A DNA stretch of 64,000 bases from Chionis minor (Eukaryota > Chordata > Aves > Charadriiformes > Chionididae), in contig VZSF01008212.1 of the NCBI GenBank assembly GCA_013398295.1, positions 124,001 through 188,000 of the forward strand. The letters run 5' to 3'. Below the pieces are notes generated by a model that ran no database searches, was not told the origin of the DNA, and was given only the letters and a program-made list of their open reading frames with translations. Both the position numbers and the translations under genes were made by a program. Within the stretch, counting starts at the first letter, position 1, and every line of letters starts with the position of its first letter. Below, in pieces: positions 13,195-26,200 of the stretch.

Positions 13195-14756
13195 AATTGA
13201 GATTTTTAAGGGAAGTTCTCCCCTAGAAGCCTGACTACAACTTCTGAGTCTCATCTTACACAGAAGGGCTTGTTTCTTTGGTACTAGAGGCAACAGGTAT
13301 ATGGCTCTGGATTTTAACAATGATGGATTTTAATGTTCCAGGCCTTTTGGATCTAAACCTTAGTTAAGGATTTACTTGCTCAGGCCATTGCCTCATAAAA
13401 CACAGGACTCGGAGACTTATAAGTTAAATGTCAACAAATGGCACAAAGGCAGCAAGAGTAAAATCTTAGAGCCACATTGTTCTCCGGTGCTCAAGTTGAG
13501 GGCAAAACATTGATCTGTGAAAGCCAGCAGATGCCAGAGGATCCATCTGCCCTAGCTTTCCAAAAATCAAAATCAAATAGGTAGAGAAATGTAACCAAGG
13601 GGACTGCTAGGGCATATTACTTAGGCATTTGAAAACTCACCTTCTTGTCTACAACTGAGTTCAAAATCAGAGCAACAACCACCAAAATATCCTCTCTTAA
13701 AGGCTATGCAGAAAGAGGGGAAATATATTTCTTCAATATGTTGTAGCATCACCAGCCAGTATGCTTTTCTTTGTTCCTGATTCTGTATTTCATAGAAGAC
13801 AAAATACTCTTGCAATTGAAACCCACTACTCCAAATGCATTGCTCAAAGCCCAAGGTAGGAGTTTACAAAGTCTCCAGGTACCCAAGAGAGAAAATGTGA
13901 AAGTAAGACCTTCAAGAAAGCCTAGATTTCAAATGCAATATTATATTTTGTTTAGGAGATGTTATAGGTAAGACCTACATATCTTACTTCCAAAAGACCA
14001 AAGTACATTTTATTGTTTGAAGTGGTCATTTGAGCTGTGTTATCTCCCCAGTGTGGCATAACTCATTTAGCTTGTGCTTAGCCTGGCTGTCCAGGTGAAA
14101 TAGGAGAATTCATTATCCATAGCTGTCAGTTAAGCACTTTCAGTAAACTCACTTAGAAAAGAACATGTCAAACTAGGCAAGATAGCCATTTTCTCTGAAA
14201 TGCCATTATTCTTTCATGCTCGTGAGTTTAAGACTTTCAAGAACACTGAATAGGGCTTTTGTACAGATGCAATTTGTATCTTGGGATTTCAATTGCTATT
14301 CATAGAAGTTTATCAGGCAGTTGATAAAATGTGAGAAGTTCCTTCCAAAAGTAAAGAATTACTCTGACATATAAGAAACTGTAGGAACTTAGTTGGTAAA
14401 GGTTCTGTATGTGCCAGTGGTGAGCTCATACAGATGAAGCTAAGATTTTACTGCTGATTTAAAGAACACCAATTCGCCTCTGATGGCCACAAATGAAATT
14501 TTTCACTTCTCTTTTGCCTTCCCTACCAACCTAACTTTTTTTTTTTTTTAAATAAACGTAATCTCATATTATTTTCCATGACTAGGAAACAAATGCCTGA
14601 GAAAATTAAGCCCGAAGTCAAATAGAAGGTCTCTGGGAGGGTTAAAATTTGACCAGCTTTCCAGAGTCCCATCGCCTCTAGAATTTAACCCAGACATATT
14701 CTTTCATATAATTATGAAGTCAATTTGAGAAAAGTCCTTTTGTAATTAAATTTGTC
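13195..14756. other. noncoding sequence, nothing recognised
   Basis: Unique AT-rich DNA with one 14-T run near 14538. Short frames on both strands around 13621-13971 overlap each other and have no family features. Confidence 0.5.
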
Positions 14757-14890
14757 TCCATCAGTAGAGATATTCAAAACCAAACTGGACACTGTCCTGG
14801 GGAACTTGTTTTAGCTGACCCTAAGCAGGAGGTTGGTCTAGATAATCTCAAGAGGTCCCTTACAGCCTAATAGATTCTGTGGTGCTGTAA
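14757..14890 (+). mobile_element. CR1 LINE, old 3'-end fragment
   Basis: The order of motifs is that of a CR1 3' end on the plus strand. A 'GAGATATTCAAAACCAAACTGGACACTGTCCTGGG' block (written here as a description of 14767-14801) is followed by 'TTTTAGCTGACCCTAAGCAGGAGGTTGG' (14810-14837). Then comes 'TCTAGATAATCTCAAGAGGTCCCTTACAGCCTAATAGATTCTGTGG' (14838-14882). It differs from young avian CR1 copies at many positions and the terminal octamer repeats have decayed, so it is an older insertion. It is 5'-truncated, as is usual for CR1. Confidence 0.85.
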
Positions 14891-16807
14891 AGCCATATTA
14901 TCCTTAAATCTTCTCAAAGGTAGCACAGCAGACTGATGGGGAAACAAGTACCTTGGCCTAACAAGGTATCAGGGTTGCTGCCTTGCAAGGAAAAGTTATG
15001 ATGAGTGGAGTGGCAGCTACTTTTGAAAGTAAACTTTCTCTAGCTGCAGAAGGCATGGCATCCAAAGAAGCATCCAGCCCTCCAGCCCTGCCTTTCCCTT
15101 TTCTACCTTCTCCTTCATGAAGCAGACATAGCTTAAGCAAGCCCCAGCTATATCTCCATTCCAACCCTTTTCCTACTGCCTTTCTCAACCCCATTTGTGC
15201 AACAAAAAACTGTGATGCACACGAAGCTGAATTTTGCTTCCACAAAGAGGCTGGAGGGAGATTGGTGAAGGAGTGGAGGCATCGAAGGTGGATTGTGAGG
15301 GTGGGGAATCCAGCCTGGGGCAGGAAGGGGAGAAGCAGGAGGAGTAGACATGCAGAGTTTTTCACATGTCCAAAGAGCAGGATGGCTGTGGAAAAGAAAG
15401 GAATATACTGTGTCACCCTACCCACCTCAAGACACTGGTTGACCTTGAACTTTTATCCCTACGTGGGACAATATTGACACTCCCATCTTCTCATGAAGAA
15501 TTCCTACCAGAATTCCTACTGATCTTTCACAGCTCACCATCCCTAACTCCCTGTATGCCACTTCCACCACCAAATTGAATTTTCCACTCTAAGGATGAGA
15601 AAACAAGAAAATCACTAATTCTTGAAACAGGAAATTTTCTTTAGCCTGTGAAAGTGGAAGACTGTAAGCTGGCTCCAAGCCAATTCATCTCTGGTGTAAA
15701 CCAGAGAAAGTCTGTGGATTGAACTGGGAATTAATTTGAAGTGATGAGTTCACCTTGGAAAATTTAGAACATAGAAGAGAACACGCATTCTTTTTAAAAT
15801 TCTGAATCACGTCATTATATCTAAGGCTATCTCATAAATTGTCAGGCATTCATTTATTCTGTCAAAGAGCTATTTTATTTTTCATTTACCTCCATCTATC
15901 TCATGCGATAACTATAAATTCTGGAGACTGAGTCAGTACTGCACATAGTGATAATCAACTCAGAAATTTACCTGTTAAAAGAATAAAAACTACAGTGAGC
16001 TCTCAAATTTCAGTGGACAGTCCAATAATAAAACCCAAACTTCCCTATTGGTTTAGCAGCCCTGCAGCTTCCTCAATTCTTTCAGTAGTTTATGAAAATA
16101 ACATCTTGGTCCTTCCTATTGTATTCTAGCTACTCTTCTTTTTTTTTCTTCTTTTTTTTAATTTCAACAAGTTTTGATGTTTCATTACAGTTCAGATGCC
16201 ACCTCACTATGAGCATGTGCCATGTATCTATATGCACACTTTTTGTCCTCCAACTCATCTATTTCGTGTTCATACTCCTTTTTAATCAATAAAAATACAC
16301 TATTTTTTACTTCTTCCATTCCCAGCTTTTCCATTAGGGAAAAGAGACCTCATTATACTGTTTTTCAAAAGCTGTCTAGCAGGTGGAGAACTTGTGCAGA
16401 AAGTGTGACACTGTGAGCACAGAGCATTGAAAGCTTAGTTTTAGTTCTCCAATTTGCGTCATTCTCCATCCACATGGAGGAAATGCATGTAAAGTTTTTG
16501 TTCTCTCAAGCATCCTCTCCTCATGACATTTTGGTTCCTAAGCAGAGTTCATATATGTCAAACACTAATATCACCACTTGCAGTCAGAGATATATCCAAC
16601 TGCAAGCATTGTACAACAAAACCAAGATGTAGTCTGTGGAGTTTAAAGATCACCAAGAATTTTTCCATGTAAAAACTTCAACTGTGCCATGAATTATAGT
16701 CTAGATTAGGCAACTAGGCACAGCTTATACATTCTTCAGCTTCAATTCTTTCTTCATAACTTAAACTGTTTCGAAAGCTGTTGTCGTGAACAACTTTGCG
16801 ACCTTTC
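14891..16807. other. noncoding sequence, nothing recognised
   Basis: Overlapping frames occur on both strands at 14958-15578, including a 155-codon minus frame at 14958-15425 and a 71-codon plus frame at 15262-15477. The mutual overlap and absence of motifs argue against a gene. A poly-pyrimidine tract, mainly T with some C, spans about 16130-16160. Confidence 0.5.
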
Positions 16808-17045
16808 AGAGGTTCATAGACTTATGGACAAGAAGTAACTATGATAGTCTAGTCTGACCTGCTGACTAACGGGTGAAAAAGTAGCTTACCAAATGTTTAC
16901 TGTGCCTCAAACGATGTTTCAGGTTGAGCTAGACTTTACCTTTTAGAAAGATTTCAATAGTGATCTGAAGACTTAAGATAACAATGAAATTATGCAATTC
17001 ATTGGTAAATCTCTTCAAACATTAGTAAGTCTCAGTATACATGTT
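16808..17045 (-). mobile_element. ancient CR1-type LINE 3' region (amniote-age family)
   Basis: On the plus strand the order is a TCATAGA-like tail, then GACAAGAAGTAACTATGAT, then AGTCTAGTCTGACCTGCTGA (about 16856-16866), as in the 3' ends of old CR1 families known from turtles and crocodilians. About 90 bases on come AGAAAGATTTCAATAGTGAT and CTGAAGACTTAAGAT, then CATTGGTAAATCTCTTCAAA. The same succession occurs in that family and, in modified form, in bird CR1. The element is therefore on the minus strand. It is much more diverged than the other CR1 copies here, which suggests insertion before modern birds. Confidence 0.65.
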
Positions 17046-19849
17046 CTCATTTTATTTTTTCATGGCTGGCCATAATTAATGGCAAAAGAACAACTCCTGC
17101 ACAGTATGCATGCAAAGTAAAAACCAATTTTGTATGGCACATAGATATTATTTTTCAGGATAAAAAGTAAAAAAGAAAAGAAAAAGGAAACTACCTGCAA
17201 ATATCAACGAAAAATAAAACAAAAGAGGGGAAATTTATCATCAGTTTGGCAAGTGATTACCAAGAAATTAAACCAAAAAAGAAAACACAGAGTTAGGAGA
17301 CAAGCTGCACAATAATGATGGGTGTGATTACTGTAAACTAGACTAAACATACCAGACAGCATGCACAGCAGTTTTGTGCATGACAAAATCTCACATTATA
17401 AAGGCCATACCATAGATGTCCGTTCTGTCAAGAAGCTCATTAATCAGTACAGGGAGAAAATGAAAAATTTTCACTAATGGAAAGCCATCCTGGAAATAAG
17501 CATAGCTTTGATATGGGAAGTCTGGCATTGCTGAATGTGAAAATGTCATTGATAACAGTGTATCCAAAGGAACCTCTCCTTTATTTTTAGTAGAGAAATT
17601 GGACTGCAGCTGACTATTTGTCCTGCTGCTCATACCTGGTAACTCTTTTAAAGTGTAAAGTACTGCTGGCATTCAAACTAGCTTTTATCATTACAAATAT
17701 ATATTGTCAGTGACTTGCTTTGTGTACTTTTTGCACAGGCTATTTCCTCAGGCTATTTCATTTGAGAAATAGACCCATCAAAATCAAACATACCTGCATG
17801 TAAACATATATTACTAGGTAAGTTTCATTCTTATTTACTGCCCTTGCACAGGTGATAGGCTTGCTGGGTAGGGCAACTCTGGACCATTTTATTGTCTTTT
17901 TTTACTTTTTTTGTTTGTTTGTTTCATTAGTTAGGCATATGACATCGGTACTCCTTCCTAATTAATCTTCGCTATTCTCTCTGATGATATTTATTTTAGT
18001 TAATCTGCATTCAGATTGCTCTAAAATTGCTATGCTGTAACACTACTCATGCTAACTTACACAAGACTGTTTAAACATCCATTTATTCAAAAATAATTGA
18101 TTATTTGCATACTAAGTTATAATAAAGCCAGCATTGTTAGTTAGACTGCGCGTTGTTTAAGCAGCTGCACTGCAGTCAGTTGTAAGTTGGTAAACATAAG
18201 AACATTTCTTAAAATGTTCAATAGGTTTCCATTGCCCCACAACTCTGTGAAAGGCTCTTGTAGTTTTGAAGATGTGTTTTGGGGGCAATGGGGAAGCTCC
18301 GATACCTCCTGGCAGGGTAAAGCTCCCCATCTCCGGATACTGCTATGCGAGTGATTTTGCAGCAGCCTTATGGGTACCTTATTATGGCAGCACTTTTTTC
18401 AGTTGACTCAACCTGCTTGGATGTGCTGACTGCAACATCCTGACAGAGTTGGTCCCCGATTGCTTAATGCTGCTCAGAAGTCATTTAACAGCGATAATAT
18501 TTTTGTGTGTTATGGAGCAAAGTAGCTCTGGCCCTTGTCCTTCATGACAGAACAAAGCTACAGCTGGTTACAAAGGTGCCTCCACTTTTGTCCACTTGAC
18601 CACGGCATCTCACATGGCCAGAGAGATGATGGGGAAGGACTGCAGGTCACACCAGAGCGGGAGAGTCCAGCACTCACTGCAGATGAAAAGCCCTCTATCA
18701 GGTAGACATCCTTGGACCTCAGAGCCCAATGGGATATATTGCTCAGCTAGTATGGCCTCAGAGGCCCACACTTGGGGAGTTACCAGTGCCTCCTGTTCAA
18801 AAGGTTGTGGCTAAAAAGGTGACTTGCTAGAGGCACAGACTTTACTCCAGTGCACGTATGTTGGTTTCTCACTTGCTTTTCTTTTCCTTCTTATTCATTA
18901 TCATTTCACATCACCTTGCTGCATTATTTCCCTTCTTTATGTTATATAAGCTTGTAAAACAAATTCTCAGATCATGTCATCTGTGTTGAATTGTTTCTGT
19001 CATCCATTAGCCTTATAATAATTCATGCCTTTCTCTGTTTAGCTACATCCTTTCTCCATCACATACAGCATTGCTTTCATCTGTTTTGTCTGACTTGGAG
19101 TAATATAATGCAGCACATTTAAAATAATTTACATTGATTTTTTTTTCTTCAGCAATATATTCTTTCTGCCTCAACAAGCAGTAGCAGTGTTCCTTTTGCT
19201 ATTAAAGCAGAACTTGCCATTGGCACCATTATAAGCAACTGAAGGAAACGCTTTTTCTGTCCTTGTTCCTTTTCACTCCTTGCCCTCAACAGTTATATTA
19301 AAACACTGCAGATATACATCACTTCAGTGCCTACATGTTTCTGAATAAGCAGAGTGAAAGAGGAGAAAAAGACATATTTGTCAGCTTCTTTTGCACAAGG
19401 CAAATAGGGAGTTTTCTTGTCTTAAAAAAAACAGGATTTTTCTGGGATGTTACCCTTTACTTTTGTCATCACTGATAACATGATTAACATAGTGGTCTCC
19501 ACCCTGGAGAGTCAAATATAGCTGATAAAAATAGTCAGATGACAAGCACATTTAGTGGCCATGACAGATCTGGGAGACTTCCATGCAATTCCCTGACTAT
19601 TCACCTGCTTCCTCCTTCATGACCATGCCCCTGACTCCTAAAGGGATTCTAGGACAAAGAAATGCTGTCCTTGCCATCCTGTGATGATGGCAGCAACTCA
19701 ACTCTAGGAGCTTGCTTGAGGAAAGGGGGGTCCACGAACTCCTGTGAAATGTCCCAGCTTGTCGATAGTTCCTTACCTGCATATGTGCTGAGGCCCAACA
19801 CTTTGATCTTAACAGGCAGAATGGAAACAGGGCTTAAACTTCCCACTTA
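17046..19849. other. AT-rich noncoding stretch
   Basis: No gene or repeat family recognised. The part at about 18240-18600 is more GC-balanced and free of low-complexity sequence. A 93-codon minus-strand frame at 17391-17672 shows no domain. Confidence 0.5.
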
Positions 19850-20137
19850 TAGAATCATAGAATCACTTAGGTTGGAAAAGACCTTGAGATCACCAAGCCC
19901 AACCGTAAACCTAACGCTGCCAAGTCCACCACTGAACCATGTCCCTTAGCACTGCATCTACACATCTTTTAAATACCTCCAGGGATGGCGACTCAATCAC
20001 TTCCCTGGGCATCCTGTTCCAATGCTTGACATTCCTTTTAGTGAAGAAATTTTTCCTAGCATCCAATCTAAACCTCCCCTAGCACAACTTGATGCCATTT
20101 CCTCTTGTCCTATCACCCTAATACAGGTCTGGGCAGA
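19850..20137 (-). mobile_element. CR1 LINE, 3' fragment
   Basis: Read on the plus strand it starts with the reverse complement of the CR1 tail (TATAGAATCATAGAATCACT at 19849-19868). GGTTGGAAAAGACC and the 'CCAAGCCCAACCGTAAACC' block follow. After that come the antisense of the ORF2 C-terminus (CTTTTAAATACCTCCAGGGA near 19966) and TTCCTCTTGTCCTATCACCC (about 20098-20117). The insertion is on the minus strand and 5'-truncated at about 20120-20140. Divergence is moderate: it is clearly older than the copy at 61.4 kb. Confidence 0.93.
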
Positions 20138-23100
20138 CACATGATGGGAAAAAGAAACTTAGAGATTTAAACCTCTTGTCTTCCCTTATGTGCTTACATC
20201 ACCCTCTGAGTATCTTTCTTCAGCACATAACTTCACTCAATACTGTTTATTCCTGCTGCCTCTGTCCAGTAACAAATTTGCCACAGCATTCAAATTAGTA
20301 TGAAAATGAAAAATTCTTATTTCTGAAAATAAGATATTAATAAGTATTAGATCTGTGATACCTTTAACCAAAACTCTCTTTAAGAGCTGGAAGTCTTAAA
20401 GGTGACCTACAAAGCAGAAGAGATCTCTTTTCCAGTCTTTAATGTATATTTATCAAGTGTAAAGAGGATTCAAGAATTTCTTTTTCTAAGTAATTGGACT
20501 TTTTTTTTTTTCTATGCATTGTCTTCCTTTCAGATTGGAAATACCAGGTCCTCACTTTGTTCTCTTGCCCACAGGAAGCCTTGGCATCATTAAAGAAAAT
20601 CCAGAGAGAGACTTCACAGCTCCACTGTTTACTGGCTAGCTGGCTCACACTGGGACATGGTCGTACATTAGCGTTACTTCATTAGTTAGCAGTATCAATT
20701 ATGATTTCTTTCAGACAGAATTTGGATAAGATCCCAGACCTGCCACATAGGTAAAAGAGATCAAATTTCTTTTAAAGTTATAGAAGGAGTGCTGGACCCC
20801 CATTTAAGCCTTGCTGGTGAATGGTCTAGTTGACTGTGTGAAGTTTGGCTGGAATGAGCCCAGAAGCTGCATTTAAGAGTCATTGTTATCAACTCTGAAA
20901 AAAATTTTGCAATGTTCAGAAAAGAGGTTATGTGCCCTGTGTACAGTAATCAAACCTAACTAATGATTAACCATTATTTTCTTCCTCTTAGTGGGTTTCA
21001 GACACACTCTCCTCTACTGATTTCAAAACATGTACCCCTGGGTGAAAATCACCCCGCTGCCAAAAATGCCAGTGCAACTCTATTGAAAATATATATTTAT
21101 AGACAGATCAAAAAATTATGGACTTGATATATGATCACAATGCCCTTACAGGAACTACCGTTGTTTTTACCATCATGATTTGTCTTCTTTTGGCAATATA
21201 GAAATTGTCAGTGTATAGATAAAGAGGGGATATGAAAATAAATCTCTCTAAACTGGACACTTTTTAATAGCACTAAACATCACTAAAATTGTGGGCTGCG
21301 TGTTTTCTCCTACACATTTGAATTCCCTGTGCTCATGATGAATTTGAAGTGGATGAATAGATAAGTTACAAGTTTGACAGCAAGGGAGATGTAATGTTCC
21401 TCCCTGTGATTTTATAAGCAGTATAACACACAGGTCTCAGCAGCGAGCTCACAAGTGAAAGAGGTCCTGGAGGTCATCTGCTGCAGCGAGATAAGGTACT
21501 ATTCCTTCTGGTGCAGCAGATGTAACGGTATAAAAGGCCTTACTATAAGCTTAATCCTTTTGCTTGATTTTTCAAACTACTAAAACCTGAATTTACAATA
21601 TTGAAAAAACACGAGGGTGCCTTAAATTAATTTCCTTTGCCTGTTAGTGGAGAAGGATGAGGGCATGTACTGACTAAGTCAGCATTTCAGATGATCTTAG
21701 ACAAAAAGCTCATTTGTCAAGGAATGACCATACCCATAACTAAAAGCAAAGGCTAGATGTGAAGGGCAGGATTTACTTCACACTGTTTTTTGCTGTTTAA
21801 AAATGCAGGAGTATCTCTTTTTGTTAGCTATCTAGGGCAAACGTACAGCTAGTGAACAGAAGTTGGCAGATTTTCTTCATCTACCTTAGAATAAGCTGAA
21901 ACAAATTCTGGAGGCACCTATCTCTCACCACTTACTCTAGAAGGACCTGAAGTTATCAGCCTAGTTAGAAGCCCATCTTTTCCCAGTTAGGTGGGATTAA
22001 TACTAACCAGATTATCTGGATAATCTTGCTATCCTCAGGACAGGCAATGTGGAGGAAAAGAAATTTAAGACTGTCTTTAAAAACATATAACTTGTACCCT
22101 GATAATATTACATTCTTAAAATTATAATTTAAAAAAAAAAAAACAAAAACATGCCTCATGACAACTATCTTCAACGTAGTAAAGTGCATTCTTTCTGACT
22201 GAAGCTGTGATTAAGTTTTAATCTGTACGTGAAATAAGAAATATTTTCCTTGGAAAACTCAGTGCCCTTAACAGATTTTTTTTTTCCCCCCAAGGGAATT
22301 ATAGAAGTACAGCATTGTATATTACACTTTATATTTTAGTCTCAGTTTTACACTCCTTCTTGAAGTTATTGTTTCTGATATCTATAAATGTTGAAAATTA
22401 TTTTCAGTGGCTTTCATGAACATGGAAATATTTAAGTCAAGTGTGCACATCCAGTTCGTCTGTAGGGAAAGTGCTGGACAAATATTAAGAGAGTATGGTG
22501 TTAAATATTGCTAATTTTCAAGAAAATTAAGAAAAATGGAGAATGTTATCAAAGATAATTCCTGACATCTGATAAACATTTATTAAAAGAACAATGAAAG
22601 AACTGCTGTATTAGTATTTAATGTGTACCAACACTTTCTGCAGGTGATAACTTTAATACTTAGTTTATTGGAAAGAATCAGGGCCAGATTTTTCACCATC
22701 AGCATCTAGGAAGGCAATCATTTGCAAGAGTGAGAGGTCTCTCTCAGGCTAAAATTTTGCTCACAAGTTGCCCCTGTGTGATGGGGAGGAGGAGGATACA
22801 GAATGGACAAAGCACAGAGGCAGGCAGAAAAGAGATGTCTGGAAGTGCCAGTCCCTGGAAGGTCTCAGAAGTTCTCCTTGGGTATTGGGTGGCTCAACAC
22901 TACCATTCTCTCCAGGGGATGCATGAGAGGTGCAATAGAGGGCTGAAATACTGCCAAGCAGATTTCACTATTACTTTTTCTAGCCCATTTGGTCCTTGTG
23001 GGACTTTTGTGTTCTGAATCCCCAGAATTTTTTGACAGGGCAGCCACCTCCACAGGACAGGCCAGCAGTCCACACTGCTCATCCTCTGCTCAGCAGTAGG

Positions 23101-26100
23101 CTGCTCCCTCTACACAACAGCCATAATGGAATACGCAAAGACAATTGTCTTCCAAGAAAAACAGACCCAAACCACTGAAGGACTTTAGAAGACAACGGGA
23201 CTAGATGTATGCTGAAGTATCCCAACAGATTCATCATAAATGGAAAAATAGAAATAATTCTTGTTAAAACCAGACTATTTCAAAGAAGCAACCGCCTGCT
23301 TTTTATGATAAGCAAGAGAAACAGTTTACAACTGCTCCAAACACATCACACCATGTTTGCTCGTAATGGTGAGATAGGAGTTTCTGAGTTCGTTGAGACA
23401 TTTGGTGCAGTCTTACAATTTGATTACAAGGGGTATATGTTGTGCATAGCATGGTGAATCACAGGCTTCTGCTCAAACACTGCAGATTGCAGAGACTACA
23501 GCACACCCTATCAAGTTTTATGTCATCTGAACGGATTTATTTTCACTATCAAAATATTATTATATGTAATGGCTAAAATAATTCCATGTTCTGGTCTCAG
23601 TTAAGTCTGAGAGCAGCTGAGGATGGTATCATCAACATCCATCCCTTCGATTGTGCCTGAGTCTTCCTTTTACAAGGGAGAGCCAAAGCTTCTAGATAGT
23701 CACTATGGAGTTTATCTTAAAAAGGAATAAGGTGCTTACATAGGTGAGGTTTTAAGTAACCTATAGGTGTATATATTCAAAGTGAAAATTCCTACTTCCA
23801 CAACCATAAAAACATCCAATGACCTTAAGCTGACATTTAATGCTGGAGCTGGTAAAAATTCATTGGGTACTTATTTGTGACTGCAATGATGCCCACTGCG
23901 CTTTGAAGTCAGCTTCAGTGACCTCATCAGTCTACCACCCAACCTATAAACTCCTGTGCCCTCTTCAGACATAGAAATCAGAGAAGTACCTAGGTTACTT
24001 GAGACACAGGCAATGCTTACCCTTTGGAGATGTGCTAATGCTAATCCAACTCCCTACTAGGAGTGCAGTGGTTTTGTATTTTCTTATCTCAATCCAGAAG
24101 TCCCCCAAGCCAGGTACCTAGGTTACTATTCCAAGGCCAAGATGCCAAAAAAATAAGATTTTTCACCATATCCTTTATAAACAATGAACATTTTTATTGT
24201 TCCTAGGAGAGCTATTTCCCGTAACGAAAGTGATATAGTTCATGGGGAAAGATAATTGACAAACACTGTCAGAAATATATATTATATCCTTTGGTGGATC
24301 TCCTTCAGGAGCACATATGCCCAAATTAATGCAGTATTGAGAAACAATTCATCACAGGATATGGAAACACATCTGTGCCTTTGAATGGAATAGCAGTGAC
24401 CTTACTGTCTTGACTATGTGCAGCATTAGAATTATGGTAAATAATTGTAAAAACTCCTCCTAATTTCATATATATACATTCGTAATAATTTAGGAATTTA
24501 TTCCCATATATTTTCAAAAACTTTCACATGAAATAAGCCCGTGAGCTGTTCATTGCCAATTAAAGGATATATTTTCCTTATGTGCTTATATGACTAGGAT
24601 TTTATTAACCTAAATGTATTTTCTCTTGTTTTTCCAATAAGAAGAACATCCATTTAGAAATGAAAGTACTGTGCAGCAGAATGGTTTTGACAGGGTCAAC
24701 ACCAGCTTTGAATTGTTTTCTAAATGAAATTCTTTAGAATTTTATCTCCCTTAGGGTCCTTTACCATCGGGCTGTTTACACGTCTGATAATTTTGATACT
24801 CTCAAACAAAACCAGTGATAGCTGGAAGTGCAATACTAACAGTTACTGAGAGTACATGTTTAGTTTTCTTTATTTAGCAGTACATTAAGGCAGTGAATTT
24901 AAAATGTACTAACCCCACATTATCAAACCAGAGTAATTTGAAACAGCCATCTAATCCTTCTAGTTTTTTCAAAAACCAACTCCAGGAGAGAAGAAAATAC
25001 ATTGTCCGTATCATTATGTAAATATCATCTAAAGAATACTGGTAAATAGTGAGGAGTTTAAAAAATATTTGCAGTAAACAAACAGATTAGCAAACAGATT
25101 TTACGTACTGATATCCTACTTTTCATTACCCATCATTCTAAATACAGGGAATGCTAAATAAATTTTAAAATAATAAAAAAGGAGAGAAGTAGCTAGCAAA
25201 CCCAAGCTATAACAAAGCCATAAGAAAAGACTGGCAGTGTGTTTTGCAGGCAATTATAGCTCCCTGGATGGTGGTCTAAGGCATAACCTCTGCAAGCCAA
25301 GCAGCTCCAACCACCTGTGAAAAGCAGTAATCTCTCTGGAAGCTCAGTCTTTAAATTCTTGCTATTATGATAGAAATTAATTTCCTCTGTTTTCTCTGTT
25401 TCTTTCAGCTGAGGCAGTGTTCAGTGTCTGTAGAACAGAATCAGCCAAGAATCCAAAGCAAGGGTGGAGGGGTGGAAGTCCCCCCTCTTCTACCCCTCTC
25501 CCCCGCTCTTGCTACTCTTACCCCTCTTTCCTACCAAAAACAATTCCTCCCTCAATATTTATCAATACTAAGGTTTGTTTGTTTATTTGGCTGTTATATG
25601 GATTAGTTAAAACTACAAAGCACTTTAACTCTTGTCAGTTAATGTATCTACTTTGCCTTAAAGCTGGTGAATTGATTCTTCTCTCTTTCATTAGCTCTAC
25701 ATCTTTCTCCTGTTCTTCTCCTGTCCCTGAACTTTCCCCACATCTATGGTATGCCAAATTTCTACATTCTGATTGGGTTCCTAGGCTGCCCAAGAAAGTC
25801 GGGGGATCCAAGAAAGCATCAACACAGCAATTAAGTTGTTGTTTTATGGTCTTCTGCATAGGCTGTGTTTCAGCACATAGCCAAAAAAACATGCTGCACA
25901 GAAGGGAACATATAAAGAACAATAACAGTAGGAGCAGATGTTTTTGTTGTAGATTGCTGTAAATAAAGGAAACCTTAGACTGACTTGCCAAATAACTTCT
26001 GTAATTTCAGTATTTACCAAATTGAATGCTATAAAAATAATCTAGACCATCAGTTCATTTGAAAGAGTTGTTTACAGGCAACTACATTTATCATTGCTAC

Positions 26101-26200
26101 ACTGTATTTCTCAAATGAAATTATTAATACCTACTGCAAAACACTATTTTCCCATAACCACTTATCCAGAAGATGTATTCATTCATAGTTCATATGGTCT
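20138..26200. other. AT-rich noncoding stretch
   Basis: Unique-looking DNA with no recognised exon or repeat family. Poly-A and poly-T runs occur near 20492-20511, 22131-22142 and 22277-22287. A 14-base direct repeat, GTACCTAGGTTACT, appears at 23986-23999 and 24114-24127. The longest frame is 181 codons at 25417-25962 on the plus strand. It lies opposite a 118-codon minus frame and has no family motif. Confidence 0.5.

Noticed and set aside
14958..15425. 155-codon minus-strand frame with a Leu-rich start
   Set aside because: Leucine run could mimic a signal peptide, but two plus-strand frames cover the same DNA and no domain follows.
18060..18090. Possible miR-30-like seed (TTTAAACATCC)
   Set aside because: Mature sequence does not match and no hairpin arm is visible.
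19662..19949. 95-codon plus-strand frame
   Set aside because: Its last third is antisense CR1 sequence; the rest overlaps two minus frames.
25417..25962. 181-codon plus-strand open frame
   Set aside because: Longest frame of the window but opposite a 118-codon minus frame, low-complexity Ser/Pro/Cys content, no family match recognised.
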